A stretch of 19,356 nt of DNA from the NCBI GenBank assembly GCA_013695885.1, contig JACCZP010000192.1, positions 1 to 19,356 on the forward strand. Direction: 5' to 3'. Origin of the DNA: Thermoleophilaceae bacterium. GTDB lineage: Bacteria > Actinomycetota > Thermoleophilia > Solirubrobacterales > Thermoleophilaceae. Position 1 is the first letter of the stretch, and each line of letters opens with the position of its first letter. The notes under the pieces were generated by a model. The model had not been told where the DNA came from and searched no databases. It was given only the letters and a program-made list of their open reading frames with translations. Shown one piece after another: positions 1 to 8,075 of the stretch. Made by a program: the position numbers and the translations under genes.

Positions 1-1446
1 CTGCACGACGCGCTACGCGACTTCGCGCTCGAGGCCGCGTCCGTTCTCTCGGAGGACCTCGACGCCGGGGCCGACCTCGAGTTCGAGGTCGACGAGGAGC
101 CCGGCCGCCGCTCCTCGGTCCTGTATCGCTACCGGCCGCTCACCGGCCGATTCATCGACGAGCGCTGGCCGCGACTGCGCGCGCTCCCGACCCGCGAGCC
201 GGCCGAGCGCGCACTCGGAGCCGGAGCCGAGGGCTACCTGCGCACCCGCGGGGCTGGCGGCGAGGACGCCGAGCCCGCCCTGCGGGCAATGCTCGAGCGC
301 CTCTGGGACGAGTCCACGAGCTTCACGTTCCCGGAGGAGCGCTTCGAGCGCGTGTACGGGGAGGTCGAGCGCACTCTCTACCGGTCCGCGATGTGCGCCG
401 AGATCGTCGCGCCTCTGCCCGGCTTGCGGCTCGCCGAGCAGCGGATCGACCTCGGCGGCGGCCTGTCGGTGCGCCGGGGCGAGGGCGCCGATGTCCCGCC
501 CGAGGCCCTCTGGCCGCACGCCCTCGAGCGCCGGGGCGGCGACCCGAGCGCACTCTGTGTCCTCGAGTGCGACCTGAGCGCCGGCACCGACCTCCCGCTG
601 GTCGAGGCCCGAGAGCGCTTTGGCCACCTCGCCACGGTGCTGAGGCTGTGGGGCGCGGGCACGCTTTCCCTCGGGCCGGTCGGCTGGGCGAGGTTGAACG
701 GCGGGACCTGGCGGCCGTTCCCGCTGCCGCCCTCGGGACCGGGACGGGGAGGCCCGCTCACCCTGGACCAAGGGGAGGGCGACGAGCTCTGCGCACTGCG
801 GGACGCGGTCTCCCATTCCTGTCACGGGGGGGCGGTGGCCTGGGCCGTCGCGCGGTTCGAGATGGGCTGCGAGCGGGCCCGCGACGGGGAGGCCCTCTCC
901 GACTACCTGCTGGCCCTCGAGGCGCTGCTCGACGGAGGCAGCGACCTCGGGCGAGCGACGCTGTCGCTGCGCATGGCCGCCCTGTGCGCCGACGAACGCG
1001 ACCGCCGCGCGGTACAGCGCCGGGTGGAGCTCGCGTTCGCGCTCGAGCGCTTCCTGGTCGGCGGCGGCAACGGCGAGGCCTACCTCGAGGAGGTGGGCTC
1101 GGATTCTCCCCGGACCGTCGTGCTCGAGATCGAGGAGCACCTCCGGGCCATTCTTCGGGACGTGATCTGCGGCTACCTGGACACCGACCTGCGCTCGGCG
1201 GCCGACGACGTGCTGCTGGAGAGCAGTGAGCCCATCGAGATCCGGGCGCGCGACCTGCGGGAGCCGGGGCGCGACCGATCGCCTGAGCCTGGCCCTGGCG
1301 AGGACGAGCACGCCGACGACGTGCGCTTCGTACGGTACGGGAATGGATACCAGCCCCCTTTGGACGAGGCCTCGACCGAGGACGGCGTCACTCCGTCGCA
1401 GGAGTGGGCGACCGACGACGCCTCGGCCTGGTCCGCACCGATCTGA
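1..1446 (+). CDS. Conserved hypothetical protein with HEPN-like helical region (5' partial)
   Basis: The frame is open from the first base, so the start lies outside the window and at least 481 residues are present. I do not recognise a named family. The middle (bases about 835-1070) is helical and ends in an ALEALLDGG segment followed by LSLRMAALC, a pattern like the core of ApeA-type HEPN domains. The usual Rx4-6H RNase motif is not visible where it would be expected; that place reads ALERFLVGGG. The last 70 or so residues are acidic and look disordered. The stop is followed after 10 bases by a lipoprotein gene on the same strand, so the two are probably cotranscribed. The gene and its frame are solid; the HEPN link is an inference from pattern alone, and the protein may be a non-catalytic relative or something unrelated. 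Confidence 0.85.
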   Translation: MHDALRDFALEAASVLSEDLDAGADLEFEVDEEPGRRSSVLYRYRPLTGRFIDERWPRLRALPTREPAERALGAGAEGYLRTRGAGGEDAEPALRAMLERLWDESTSFTFPEERFERVYGEVERTLYRSAMCAEIVAPLPGLRLAEQRIDLGGGLSVRRGEGADVPPEALWPHALERRGGDPSALCVLECDLSAGTDLPLVEARERFGHLATVLRLWGAGTLSLGPVGWARLNGGTWRPFPLPPSGPGRGGPLTLDQGEGDELCALRDAVSHSCHGGAVAWAVARFEMGCERARDGEALSDYLLALEALLDGGSDLGRATLSLRMAALCADERDRRAVQRRVELAFALERFLVGGGNGEAYLEEVGSDSPRTVVLEIEEHLRAILRDVICGYLDTDLRSAADDVLLESSEPIEIRARDLREPGRDRSPEPGPGEDEHADDVRFVRYGNGYQPPLDEASTEDGVTPSQEWATDDASAWSAPI

Positions 1447-1456
1447 GGCCGGCGGG

Positions 1457-1990
1457 GTGCGTCACCCGTCGGCGGCCTTCGCCGGGCTGCTGAGCGCTCT
1501 GGTCCTGGCCGCCGCCGGATGCAGCGGCGACGGACCCCCGGGAGCGCCGCCGGGAGCGCCGCCCGGGCCCTCCTCGCCGGCCGAGGAGCCCGACGGAGCG
1601 CGAGCGCCCGAGGGAGAGCGCGACGGAGAGGTGCCGGTCCCATCCGAGGAGGACGGCCGCCGCCGGGACGGGCTCGCTCCGGTCGGGGCGCCCTACCTCT
1701 GCAACGGCCAGGAGCTCCGGCGCCTCGACGCCGAGGGACCGATCCGGGTCGAGCCGCCCGTGGTGGCCGCCGGACAGGAGTTCAGGGTGATCGTCGACGA
1801 CCGCGACGCGGACGAGGCCCTGGTCAGCCTCGGCGGCGTCTCGGACGACCCCATCTTCGCGGAGGCCCGCGCCCAGGGGGACAGCCTCGCGGTCACGCTG
1901 CGCGTGCCGGCGGATGCGAAGTGCGGGAACAAGCTACTGAGCGTGGAGGGCGACGTGAGCGCCGAGGCCTACGTGGCCGTCCGGCGCTGA
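1457..1990 (+). CDS. Small secreted lipoprotein of unknown function
   Basis: The start is GTG at 1457, preceded by GAGG with an 8-base spacer, and it gives a 177-residue protein. The N-terminus is a classic lipoprotein signal: RH near the start, a hydrophobic stretch (residues 8-21), then the lipobox LAAAGC with Cys22 as the predicted lipidated residue. Residues about 26-70 form a Pro/Gly/Glu-rich linker containing two GAPPGAPPG-like repeats. The C-terminal part (residues about 75-177) alternates hydrophobic and acidic residues like an Ig-type beta domain and contains two cysteines (in YLCNG and AKCGN) that could form a disulfide. It should be anchored outside the cytoplasmic membrane. No family is recognised. 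Its 3' end overlaps the convergent metallophosphoesterase gene by 22 bases. Confidence 0.85.
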   Translation: MRHPSAAFAGLLSALVLAAAGCSGDGPPGAPPGAPPGPSSPAEEPDGARAPEGERDGEVPVPSEEDGRRRDGLAPVGAPYLCNGQELRRLDAEGPIRVEPPVVAAGQEFRVIVDDRDADEALVSLGGVSDDPIFAEARAQGDSLAVTLRVPADAKCGNKLLSVEGDVSAEAYVAVRR

Positions 1991-3813
1991 GCGTCAAGGG
2001 CGGAGCCACTCACCCCGCGGTCGCCCGCGGACGGTGCGACCGGCCGCGGATACTCGAGGGGTCCATCGATCAGCCGAACCTCCGCCTCGCGATCGACCGG
2101 CTTGAACCACGGATCCTTGGTGCTCCTGCCCTGATATTGCCAGGCACGTGGGACGTGGTCGACCCCCAGCGGGTAGACGGTCAGCCGTCCGTCGCGCCCG
2201 ACGTGCAGACGCAGGAAGTTCTTGTAGTCCTTGATGCCCTGGCTCGCGAACACCTCGTTGGCGTGCTCCGGAGCGCGCGGGCCCAGGACCACGTGGAGGA
2301 ACACGAGCACGGCGGCATAGATGAGGCTCCCGCCGACGTACCCAACCGCCGCGACGGCCGGTACGGCCACGAGCCAGAGTCCCACCATCCCGAGCGCCCC
2401 TCCGAGGTAGGCGCTCAGCACGAAGACGGTTGCCCCGACCGCACCGACATGCAGGGCCGCGTGGAGGATCCCCACGAGGATCTTTCCCATCCAGCGGAGA
2501 GCCCGGTGCTCCACCCCGCCGAAGTCCGCGTACCCCACGAGACCCAAGATCAGCAAGACCGTCACCGCCGGCGTCGCGCCGCCCGCGACGGTCGCGCGGA
2601 ACTCCGACACTTCCCCCTCAGGGGTGTCGAGCGCACCGAGCATCGTCCACGCGAGCACGACATAGAGGCCCGCCGCGAGCAGACCGAAGCCGGGATTGGT
2701 CCACGGGAGCAGCAAGCCGCGCCACCGAAAGCGCTTGGATTGGTCCGCATCGGGATAGACCTTCTCGGCGCGGTAGGTCACAGTGGGCAGTGAGCGCCAG
2801 GTCTTCAGCGGGACCTCCGCAGGCAGCACGTGAGTGGGGTAGAGGTAGGCGCCGCCACCACCCGCTGTGATGCGGCTGGGAAGGCCGTTCTCGACCGGCT
2901 CCTCGGGGTCCTCTTCAGGCTCGTAGCGGCTGTAGTGGTGCAGGTCCCCCGTCAGCGTCAGCTCGAGCTGAGCACCTTTCTCGCGGATCATCCGCTGCTC
3001 GAAGTACGCGAGATAGCGCCATGAGGCCGGCTCGAGGCGGCCCGCCGTGGGCTTCACCCAGCTCGGCTTGGCCGTCAGGAGGATCACTCGGTCGCCGCGC
3101 TCGAGCTGGCGCTCTGCCACCGCCTTGAAGTAGTCGAGCTGACGCTTGTCGAGATAGGTGTCGAGCTGGATGTCGATAGCCCACACCCACCAGCGCGACG
3201 GCAACTTGAGCGCGAAGTAGCTGCGACGTTGGCGCTTGCGCCATCCGCCGACCCACCCGGTCTGGGCAAACAGCCGGAGGAAGGTGGTGAGCCCGTCGTA
3301 CCAATCATGGTTTCCCGGGACGGCGAAGATGTGTGGCCGGCTCGCGGGCGCCTCTGGAAGCGCCGCCTCGAAGGGTCCTACGAAGCGATCCTCGTAGCCT
3401 TCGGGGCTCGCGTAGGGGTAGACCTCGTCGCCTCCCAGCAGGAGCACGTCGGCACGGGGCAGCGTCTCGCTCAGGCCCTGTGGCGAGAGCTCCTCCTTCC
3501 CGAGCAGGTAGGCCATCGTGTAGGTCGGCTCGAAGCCATCCGCCGTGTCGCTCAGGTAGTCGATCCACAGCTCGGACCGACCCGAGTAGTCGAAGACGCC
3601 CTGCGGCTCGAGTTGAGCTTCGCGCTTGTCGGCGAACTTGCCGAACACGCCCGACACCAAGGTGGCGAGGCCGGTGCGGGCGAGGATGCTGGGCGCCAAC
3701 CAGCGGACCATGGGCTGGCGAAGGAAGCCGAGCTCATCTCGCTCCTCTCGGCGGGCGCGTGACGAGCGCAGGCGCAGACCACGCTCGCGGAGCTCGGGAG
3801 GGGGCTGGGTCAC
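1969..3813 (-). CDS. Metallophosphoesterase with C-terminal membrane domain
   Basis: This is a 614-residue protein. Calcineurin-type phosphoesterase motifs are visible: GGDEVY (residues 127-132), GNHDWYDG (167-174) and TGDLHHYSRY (288-297), giving metal-binding Asp, Asn and His residues. The usual first motif DxH is not seen; an SDTADGF segment at 88-94 occupies its place. After a conserved AGGGGAYLYPTH stretch (316-328) come about five hydrophobic segments (roughly 375-394, 409-428, 443-470, 473-491, 493-511), then a soluble tail. The enzyme domain precedes the membrane region, so the protein is a membrane-tethered hydrolase; the substrate is unknown, with phosphodiesters or phospholipids possible. 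The GTG start at 3813 overlaps the stop of the upstream flavin oxidase by four bases (GTGA), implying translational coupling. Confidence 0.9.
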   Translation of the reverse strand: MTQPPPELRERGLRLRSSRARREERDELGFLRQPMVRWLAPSILARTGLATLVSGVFGKFADKREAQLEPQGVFDYSGRSELWIDYLSDTADGFEPTYTMAYLLGKEELSPQGLSETLPRADVLLLGGDEVYPYASPEGYEDRFVGPFEAALPEAPASRPHIFAVPGNHDWYDGLTTFLRLFAQTGWVGGWRKRQRRSYFALKLPSRWWVWAIDIQLDTYLDKRQLDYFKAVAERQLERGDRVILLTAKPSWVKPTAGRLEPASWRYLAYFEQRMIREKGAQLELTLTGDLHHYSRYEPEEDPEEPVENGLPSRITAGGGGAYLYPTHVLPAEVPLKTWRSLPTVTYRAEKVYPDADQSKRFRWRGLLLPWTNPGFGLLAAGLYVVLAWTMLGALDTPEGEVSEFRATVAGGATPAVTVLLILGLVGYADFGGVEHRALRWMGKILVGILHAALHVGAVGATVFVLSAYLGGALGMVGLWLVAVPAVAAVGYVGGSLIYAAVLVFLHVVLGPRAPEHANEVFASQGIKDYKNFLRLHVGRDGRLTVYPLGVDHVPRAWQYQGRSTKDPWFKPVDREAEVRLIDGPLEYPRPVAPSAGDRGVSGSALDAQRRTAT

Positions 3814-5255
3814 GCCCGATCGAGCCCCCTTCTAGGTGAGTGTCCGAGCAGTCGCCCGGTGAACTCGTTGGCGAACTTCCCGTCGGGATCGTGGGCCTCG
3901 ACGAGGGTGAGGAACCTCGAGAAGCTCTCCCCGTGGAGGCGCGCGAGGTCGGCTTTCGAGAAGCCGTCGCAGAACTTCCCGAGGTGCGGCCGAGCGCCGA
4001 TCTCCTTGGCGAGCTCGACGGCCGCGGCGTAGTAGTCCTCGAACCCTTCCGAGTCGGTGCAGACCAGGTCGATCCACGTCGAGCGTCGTCCGCGCCCCGC
4101 ACCGATCAGCGTGCGGTCGTGCCCTTCCGGCGTGAAGCGCACCTCGACGACGGTGTAGGGCAGGGCTCGGCGGTGGTACATGCGCTCATAGAGGTCGATG
4201 AAGCGCCGGCTCGCCTCGAAGGTCTGCTCGAAGGGGACGGTGAGCTCCAGCTCTTGGTGAAGGTGGTAGATCGTCCGGTTGAAGGCCGCGTTGCTCTCGA
4301 GCACGAGGTCGGTTCCGCGCTTCTTGATGTAGACCCGCGATCCCAGCTTCGGCAGCAGCCCCGCGTAGGCGAGCAGGTTGCCGAGCCAGGAGGCCAGCAG
4401 CGCGTCCAGGGAGATGCTGACGAACTCCCGCACGTTCCCGAGCCGAGAGCGCCTGTCCTCGGTGCGGTCCCAAGTGTTGACCTGACACTTCGCCGAGAAC
4501 GGGAACAGGTAGAGGCTCAGGTGATCGTGCTTCTCGAGGAGCCGGTCGAGATCACGCTCGACGACCGCGAGGTCGTCGATGCGAACCCGCTGCTGGACGT
4601 CGAAGCGGGGGACGGCCTGGACGACCACCCCGGTGATGATCCCGACGGCGCCGACTCCGCCGATCGCGGCCTTGAACAGGTCGTCGGAGGGTGCGCACTC
4701 GTGTCGTTGTCCCCGGCCGTCCATTACCGTCAGACCCACGACGGAGTCGCTGACGAAGCCCCAATCGGTTCCGGTCCCATGGACGTCGGTCGAGAGGATG
4801 CCCGCGATGCTCTGGGCGTCGTGCGACGGCAGCGCCGCGAAGGCGAGACCCCGTTCCCGGAGCAGCTTGACGACGTCGCGCACGCGGGTGCCGCCCTTCA
4901 CGGCCATTTGATCATTGCCACGGTGCTCGTCGTCTCGGGTACCCCCGTTCGCGATCGCACCGCTGAACCGGTCGAGCGACACCAGTGTTCCGTCGGTCAC
5001 CACTCCGTCGTTGAAGGAGTGCGCCGACCCGAAGACTCGTAGCCTTCGGGTGCTCGCCACCAGGTCGGCGATCTGCTGCTCGTCCTCGGGTTGGACGAAG
5101 CGCTCGGGCCGGTAGCGAAAGCGCCGGGCCCAGTTGAGGAAGACGCTCCTTCGGACTCGCCCTTCGAGCCAGACGAAGCGCCCCAGCGTCGCCGCGTTCA
5201 ACACCACGTTCAGGGTCGTGGCCGAGCCCGCTCGCAGGTAGCTCAGAAGTCGCAT
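3810..5255 (-). CDS. FAD-dependent oxidase, D-arabinono-1,4-lactone oxidase/L-gulonolactone oxidase type
   Basis: The 481-residue protein has the VAO/PCMH flavin fold. The N-terminal FAD domain shows NWARRF (41-46), GSAHSF (76-81) with His79 at the position that is covalently flavinylated in aldonolactone oxidases, and a STDVHGTGTDWG phosphate-binding segment. The C-terminal ALO domain ends with PHLGK (423-427), matching the family's PHWGK motif with Trp replaced by Leu, then DPDGKF and a terminal LLG. The family oxidises aldonolactones or sugar alcohols with O2; the substrate here is unknown. I chose the ATG at 5255 because GAGGAG sits four bases upstream and the family usually starts close to the NWA motif; the frame stays open further upstream, but that stretch looks non-coding. 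It forms a coupled pair with the downstream metallophosphoesterase. Confidence 0.9.
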   Translation of the reverse strand: MRLLSYLRAGSATTLNVVLNAATLGRFVWLEGRVRRSVFLNWARRFRYRPERFVQPEDEQQIADLVASTRRLRVFGSAHSFNDGVVTDGTLVSLDRFSGAIANGGTRDDEHRGNDQMAVKGGTRVRDVVKLLRERGLAFAALPSHDAQSIAGILSTDVHGTGTDWGFVSDSVVGLTVMDGRGQRHECAPSDDLFKAAIGGVGAVGIITGVVVQAVPRFDVQQRVRIDDLAVVERDLDRLLEKHDHLSLYLFPFSAKCQVNTWDRTEDRRSRLGNVREFVSISLDALLASWLGNLLAYAGLLPKLGSRVYIKKRGTDLVLESNAAFNRTIYHLHQELELTVPFEQTFEASRRFIDLYERMYHRRALPYTVVEVRFTPEGHDRTLIGAGRGRRSTWIDLVCTDSEGFEDYYAAAVELAKEIGARPHLGKFCDGFSKADLARLHGESFSRFLTLVEAHDPDGKFANEFTGRLLGHSPRRGLDRA

Positions 5256-5428
5256 GCCGCTCCTCGCGCCACGCGGTCCGCCGGCTGCCGGGCCTCGCTC
5301 ATCGTCGGCGGGATGATGGCGCAGGGGCGAGTGTTGCGGCGCTTCGTTCGGCGCGCGGCTTGCTGAGCCCCACCTCTCTGCGCACGGCTCGACGGTGGCG
5401 TTCGATGCTGTCCAAGGTTGTCCATGTC
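5256..5428. other. Intergenic gap, no gene seen
   Basis: This 173-base gap lies between two minus-strand genes. Apart from the GAGGAG ribosome binding site at 5260-5265 for the oxidase, I see no convincing promoter hexamers, hairpin terminator or small gene. Upstream extensions of the oxidase frame read through it, but their composition (Arg/Pro/Ala-rich) looks non-coding. Confidence 0.5.
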
Positions 5429-6145
5429 TCAGAGAACCGGTACGAGCAGGCCACGGCTCGCGAGCCCGACCATGCGCCCGAGCGTGAGCACGAAGGCCTC
5501 TCGGACCGGGGCCACGCGCCTGATCGCCCAGAGCGTCTCGGCGTGCGTCCACGCGGCGTCGCGGGCGCGCGCGACGCTCCACATCGCGACGACGTCGTCG
5601 AGGCGCCCGAGCGCCTCATCGGCGACCCCGATCAGCCCCAGGGCGAAGCGCTCCTTCACGCGCTCCTCGACCCGGGCGAGGATCTCGTCGACCCGCCGGT
5701 AGTCGCGGTGCTGGGGCGAGTCCCGGACGGGACGTAGTCGCATCTCATCGAGGGTCCGCACGAGGGCAAGCGCGAGGTCGTGGTTGATGTGGGCGTTCAT
5801 GCCGGCGAGCGCGAACTGGATCGGTGCGACTCGCTTGTGGCGGCGGGCCGCGAACAGCGGCACCCAGGGGCGGGTGACCGGCCCGCCCGAGCGATCGGTG
5901 TCGACCGCGGCGAAGTAGAGCTCGGCGAAGACCTCGTCGAGGCGCTCGATGAAGCGGGGATCCTCGAAGGTGTCGCGCCGGGTATCGGTCAGCACCTGGC
6001 GCGTCACCTCGAGATAGAGGCCGTTGAACCGCGCTACGCCGTCCTCGGGCGGTAGCGAGCTCGCTATCTCGGTCATCCGGCCGACGACCGCCTCGATCGG
6101 GCTGACGCGTCTCGCCGGGTCGGCACCCGACCGAGACCGACTCAC
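5429..6145 (-). CDS. DUF5995-like family protein
   Basis: The 238-residue protein has the features I associate with DUF5995: FNGLYLEVT (40-48), a LDEVFAELYFAAVD helix (69-82), PWVPLF (93-98) and the conserved GMNAHINHDLALAL block (115-128). The clustered His119 and His122 with Asp123 could bind a metal, but no activity is known to me. It has no signal peptide or membrane segment and is predicted cytoplasmic. The first start is GTG at 6145, without a clear ribosome binding site; an internal ATG at residue 24 is a plausible alternative because conservation begins near residue 40. It lies between the anchored protein and the flavin oxidase on the same strand, separated from each by about 150-170 bases, so operon membership is uncertain. 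Confidence 0.8.
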   Translation of the reverse strand: MSRSRSGADPARRVSPIEAVVGRMTEIASSLPPEDGVARFNGLYLEVTRQVLTDTRRDTFEDPRFIERLDEVFAELYFAAVDTDRSGGPVTRPWVPLFAARRHKRVAPIQFALAGMNAHINHDLALALVRTLDEMRLRPVRDSPQHRDYRRVDEILARVEERVKERFALGLIGVADEALGRLDDVVAMWSVARARDAAWTHAETLWAIRRVAPVREAFVLTLGRMVGLASRGLLVPVL

Positions 6146-6244
6146 GGTCGGTCCGGTGTGAGCGCGGGCCGGCTCGCTGATCGGGCACCCCGGGCGTTGG
6201 TCTCGGGTCGCTCGCGCCGGCCGACGGAGGCAAGCGGCGCCAGG

Positions 6245-6256
6245 GCGAGCGCTCGC
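6245..6256. repeat. 12-base perfect palindrome in intergenic gap
   Basis: GCGAGCGCTCGC is a perfect inverted repeat with no loop, inside the 145-base gap between the anchored protein and the DUF5995-like gene. It could be a binding site for a dimeric regulator, but such palindromes also arise by chance in high-GC DNA. It lacks the loop and T-run of a terminator. Confidence 0.35.
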
Positions 6257-6290
6257 GGTAGCTGGCGAGGTCGGGTGATCGCCGATCGGG

Positions 6291-7331
6291 TCACCGGAAC
6301 GACTCGCTGTCGGAGAAGGCGAGTCGCTGGCCCTCTTCGTCGTAGACGCTCAGGCGGACGAAGAACGGACCCTTCCTCTCGGGCACTGGCACCCAGAACT
6401 CCGCACTCGCTCGATCGAATGCCGCCTCGGGCCGGACCACGAGTGCGCGTCGGTTCACCAGCCAATCCCGCGGGACCCGCTTGCGAGCGCCCGCGTCGTA
6501 GAGCGACCAGCGGACCTCGGCCCTCGCGTCCGTGAACCCCTCGATCTCGAGGTCGAAGCTGAGCGTCACCCCCAGGGGCTCCGAGCCCCCCGATGACACC
6601 GGACGGGCCCGGGTGTTCTCGAGAACCTTCACGAGCGCCTCGGCGTCGGCGACCGCGCCACCTCCCGGGGCTTCGTCGATGTCCGTCGCGGGAAGAAGGC
6701 TCCGGAGCATTTCCTCGTCCTCTGCTCCGCATTGAACGCTGAGACCCCGGTAGTCGCAGCCATCCGGCAGCCTCTGGGGCGGCAGCTTCTTCTTGGCCCT
6801 GTTGAGGATCGTGGAGTCCGCCCCGGACTCGGATCCGCCTGGGTCGGGCGTCGTCGATCCTTCCTCTCCTGCCTTCGTGGGCGGACCCTCGCCTTCCCCT
6901 GGCTCTGTAGGCGAACCCTTCTCCCCGGAGTCTGGGGTGGGTGCCTCGGCATCAGGCTCCGACTGGGTCTCGGGCGCTGAGGGCTCGGTCCCTGCCCCCG
7001 CGGGCGACTGGGCCAGGCGGATCGCCGTCCACCCTGGTCGATGGTCGGCGACGGGTGCGATCTCTCGCCCGTCGCCATGCACGAGCGCGAGCTGCCGACC
7101 GGAGGTCTTCGCGCCGGCGACCCGCTGGCGGGCGGAGAACTCCGACAGGCTGACGTTGGTATCGACCGCGAGGTTGTCGAGGCTGGCCGCGAGGCGGCTC
7201 GGGGAGTCGGGCCACAGGAGAGTCACGAGGCCTGCGATCGCCCCGAGCGCGGTCGCGACCGCGCCGGCGCGGACGACGAGATCGGACAGCCGTCGCCGGC
7301 CGCCTTTCTCCTCTTTGTCTTCTTCCGCCAC
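6291..7331 (-). CDS. Membrane-anchored protein with Pro/Glu/Gly-rich linker and C-terminal beta domain
   Basis: The start is GTG at 7331, with GAGGG/AGGG just upstream, giving 346 residues. The layout is: a short charged cytoplasmic N-terminus (1-18), one transmembrane helix (about 19-40, preceded by RRR at 12-14), a short globular stretch, a low-complexity linker rich in Pro, Glu, Gly, Ser and Thr (about 108-172), then a folded C-terminal region. In that region Cys192 and Cys201 could form a disulfide, and residues 250-346 alternate in the manner of an Ig-like beta sandwich. The topology puts the linker and C-terminal domain outside. No family is recognised. It is transcribed divergently from the DyP gene group, with 162 bases between the two starts. 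Confidence 0.8.
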   Translation of the reverse strand: MAEEDKEEKGGRRRLSDLVVRAGAVATALGAIAGLVTLLWPDSPSRLAASLDNLAVDTNVSLSEFSARQRVAGAKTSGRQLALVHGDGREIAPVADHRPGWTAIRLAQSPAGAGTEPSAPETQSEPDAEAPTPDSGEKGSPTEPGEGEGPPTKAGEEGSTTPDPGGSESGADSTILNRAKKKLPPQRLPDGCDYRGLSVQCGAEDEEMLRSLLPATDIDEAPGGGAVADAEALVKVLENTRARPVSSGGSEPLGVTLSFDLEIEGFTDARAEVRWSLYDAGARKRVPRDWLVNRRALVVRPEAAFDRASAEFWVPVPERKGPFFVRLSVYDEEGQRLAFSDSESFR

Positions 7332-7493
7332 CCCTGGCCCTCAGTCGGCTCCCTCGCTGCTCGAGCCTTCATACCAGAGCCTTCGGATCAACGAGGCCTG
7401 GGGGGCGAAGCGGATGCGTTCGTCACGGCCGGGAACGGAACGTCGAGAGCACGCGGCCCGCGAATCGGCTTAGATGGTGACCTCCGTCTCTGC
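7332..7493. promoter_or_regulatory. Divergent intergenic region, probable promoters
   Basis: This 162-base gap separates two divergent start codons and must hold promoters for both sides if neither gene is read from upstream. On the minus strand an extended -10-like TGGTATGAA lies at about 7370-7378, but no -35 at good spacing is evident. On the plus strand TTAGAT at 7470-7475 is a weak -10 candidate. No clear operator repeat was seen. Confidence 0.35.
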
Positions 7494-8054
7494 ATGTCGA
7501 ACGTCGAGGGAAAGGCCAGGGCCATCACGGTCCTATCTCCGGTCAGGCCGGGATGGCCGCTGTGGCTGCACGGGCTGTTCTTCGCCGGTACGCACCTCAC
7601 GTTCAGCCTCAAGAAGCTCCAGCAGCTGTCGTTCATCCACTACGCGCGGTGGGCGATCGTCGAGCGGCGCTGGCCCGGCGGCGATCGGCCGAGGGGCAAG
7701 CGTCAGCGCTATCGCTACCTGCTGTTCGAGAGTAACTTCAACGGCTCGTGGGACGAGTACATCGATGCCTTCTCCGAGGTCGTCCCGACGCGCATGCGGC
7801 TGATCTGGGGCTCCTCCTACGGCTTCCCCGGACCGTTGCCGGTCGAGCCGTTCAAGGCCTACATCCGCAAGAACGAGCTCCCGATCGACCACTACTACTC
7901 GGCCTACCCGGCGGCGACGACCACCGAGGTGATCTCGGCGCTCGAGGTCGCGCGCGCGTTCGAGTCCTTCATCGCTCGCAGCCGGGGGCTCGCGGGAGCG
8001 GACTTCAAGCGCAGCTACGAGGACTTCCTCTTCGAGGTGCAGCACCATCTCTGA
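7494..8054 (+). CDS. DyP-associated conserved protein, paralog 1
   Basis: This 186-residue protein is clearly related to the next gene product. Shared blocks in order are ITVLSPV (11-17), HYARW (49-53), LLFESNFNG (76-84), IWGSSYGFPG (104-113), AYIRKN (122-127) and YYSAYPA (134-140), followed by a helical end. The start ATG at 7494 is supported by alignment of its first 20 residues with those of paralog 2, although its ribosome binding site is weak. No signal peptide or membrane segment is present. I have no name for the family; the mix of short strands and helices resembles a ferredoxin-like or dimeric alpha-beta-barrel fold, which is also the fold of DyP peroxidases. It is followed after 21 bases by paralog 2 and then the peroxidase, so a role as a peroxidase partner is inferred from context only. 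Confidence 0.85.
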   Translation: MSNVEGKARAITVLSPVRPGWPLWLHGLFFAGTHLTFSLKKLQQLSFIHYARWAIVERRWPGGDRPRGKRQRYRYLLFESNFNGSWDEYIDAFSEVVPTRMRLIWGSSYGFPGPLPVEPFKAYIRKNELPIDHYYSAYPAATTTEVISALEVARAFESFIARSRGLAGADFKRSYEDFLFEVQHHL

Positions 8055-8075
8055 GCCACGCGACGGACGAGCCCT

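Noticed and set aside
3840..5042. Plus-strand reading frame of 400 codons
   Set aside because: It lies opposite the flavin oxidase, which has clear FAD and ALO motifs; this translation has none.
6274..6298. Terminator hairpin after the membrane-anchored protein gene
   Set aside because: GGTGA and TCACC can pair, but the 5-base stem has a long loop, no T-run, and overlaps the end of the coding sequence, so it is not convincing.
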